NCBI RefSeq assembly: GCF_947489355.1
Contig: NZ_CANLDD010000025.1
Location: 1-58,359 of the forward strand
Reading direction: 5' to 3'
Length of the DNA: 58,359 bases
Source: an uncultured Microbulbifer sp.
Lineage (GTDB): Bacteria > Pseudomonadota > Gammaproteobacteria > Pseudomonadales > Cellvibrionaceae
The position numbers and the translations under genes were made by a program. Below the pieces are notes generated by a model. That model did no database searches and had not been told where the DNA came from. It worked only from the letters and a program-made list of their open reading frames with translations. Below, piece after piece: positions 57,541 to 58,359 of the stretch. Position 1 is the first letter of the stretch; every line of letters begins with the position of its first letter.

Positions 57541-58221
57541 CTAATCTCCGTCGGGTCTGGGTGGATTTTCGTCCAGGGTATCCGCATTGAGGCCCTTGTC
57601 GGGGCCCTGATCTTGGGTGGCGGCGTTGCCGAGGCCCAGGTGCTCTCGTGCAGCATTAGCGGTTTCCTGGGCCAACAGGGTTTTGCAAAAATCTGTGTGG
57701 GCGCCCTCGCCAAAGCAACTACCCAGCGCGGCTTTGCGGCCTTTGGGTGTAGAGGCAATGCTCCGCTCGGTGCCGGCGATCCCCTCTTCCTCTGTGGCGA
57801 GCGCCACCACGCCGGGGGTGTCGGTGGTGGCCGGCGGGTTAATCCAGCTAGTGTCGCCGAAGCTGAGCGCGGTGCCGTCCAGGTCGGTAAAACAGATATC
57901 CGTTGCCAGCAACAGGGTGGCCTGGGTGGATTTTTCCAGAATCACACCGCTTTGGCCGTAGAGTGCAAACAGGATACTGTCTTCCAGGTAAAGACCGAAG
58001 CCGAGCAGGGTGTAGGTATCCGGGCCGTCGTCCTGAATGGTGATGTGCAGGGCGGCCACCTCCAGAATTGTATAGGCGGGGTCCGCCTCCGTCAGAGCGT
58101 CGAAGGTGGGATCGCGGCCCTGCAGATCGGACAGTATGGCGCTGAAGATGAACTCGAAATCGAGTGCTTCCACAATGGCCGGCTCAGGGAATCGGGAGAG
58201 ATCGACAGCGGTAAAGGTAGG
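57541..58221 (-). pseudogene. P2-like gpJ N-terminus fused to tail-fibre segment by deletion
   Basis: The first ~60 residues (PTFTAVDLSRFPEPAIVEAL, DFEFIFSAILSD, ADPAYTILEVAA) match the start of baseplate protein gpJ. Directly afterwards the sequence is a tail-collar fibre (DUF3751-like): LHITIQDDGPDTYTLLGFGL, ILFALYGQSGVILEKSTQAT and NPPATTDTPGVVALAT. In P2-like phages these belong to separate genes, with gpI between them, so about 1.5 kb seems to have been deleted. The expected ATG is replaced: TAA stands just before PTFTAVD at 58222-58224, leaving only a GTG inside (58173). Inactive for phage assembly. Confidence 0.75.
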
Positions 58222-58224
58222 TTA

Positions 58225-58359
58225 TTGTCAATTCTGGTGTTCAACAAGCCTGATCAAGCAGCGCTCTGGTCGGCTGTTGTGTATTAGTTCAGACCAAATC
58301 TGACACATCTCCTTGAAAAGAAGGGGTTTACCGGTTTTGATGAAGGTGACAAAACCTGA
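58225..58359 (+). other. Right edge, possible start of another mobile element
   Basis: The sequence changes character after 58221. GTTCAGACCAAATCTGACAC near 58288 and a purine-rich AAAAGAAGGGG before an ATG at 58340 (M-K-V-T-K-P, running off the window) look like the left end of an insertion sequence, but 135 bases are too few to prove it. Confidence 0.25.

Noticed and set aside
1..58359. CRISPR arrays, tRNA or rRNA genes, toxin-antitoxin pairs
   Set aside because: I saw no regularly spaced repeats, no tRNA-like cloverleaf or rRNA sequence, and no recognisable toxin-antitoxin pair, though a covariance search was not possible.

Overview
The window reads as a gammaproteobacterial chromosome, probably marine and perhaps Cellvibrionales or Microbulbifer-like. 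That placement is an impression from protein styles (NfuA, MetH, siroheme reductase with DUF934, DUF2970), not a computed result. The left 39 kb is GC-rich and well organised. The right 19 kb is a patchwork of lower-GC cargo, insertion-sequence scars, a group II intron tail and a decayed P2-like prophage.

Region 1 (0.8-29.5 kb, all minus strand) is the most interesting part. An eight-gene operon (29453 down to 19359) encodes a secreted protein, two large TPR proteins, a small TPR lipoprotein, a small secreted protein, an ExbB/TolQ-type channel, two ExbD/TolR-type partners, and a TonB-like protein with an AgmX/PglI-type C-terminus. Directly downstream are two translationally coupled giant genes. 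One encodes a ~4350-residue secreted protein built of DUF11-like repeats. The other encodes a ~1730-residue outer-membrane protein with three OmpA-like domains and a predicted beta-barrel. The parts resemble the Agl/Glt trans-envelope machine of Myxococcus gliding motility. My inference is a proton-driven envelope machine that energises, moves, assembles or anchors a giant surface protein. One of the two ExbD paralogues has Asn where the proton-carrying Asp is expected.

Region 2 (29.8-39.2 kb) is ordinary metabolism: nfuA, a DJ-1/PfpI-family protein, a CurA-like oxidoreductase, metH with a DUF2970 gene, a 38-codon membrane-peptide gene, and a siroheme sulfite/nitrite reductase with its DUF934 partner.

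Region 3 (39.2-41.9 kb) is a graveyard of mobile DNA: the 3' end of a group II intron with domain V, and an IS3-family scar holding an internally deleted IS256-family element.

Region 4 (41.9-50.0 kb) is AT-richer cargo with an envelope theme: a MipA/OmpV-like protein, a DUF3019 protein, a response regulator and histidine kinase, a methyltransferase, a PagL-like lipid A deacylase and a serine hydrolase. Palindromic ~130-bp dispersed repeats occur in this region and once inside the region 1 operon.

Region 5 (50.4-58.4 kb) holds an intact IS5-family element, P2-like phage remnants (portal, gpV, tail genes, a gpJ/fibre deletion fusion), a TonB-N-like orphan, a second IS256 fragment and a lone low-GC lldD.
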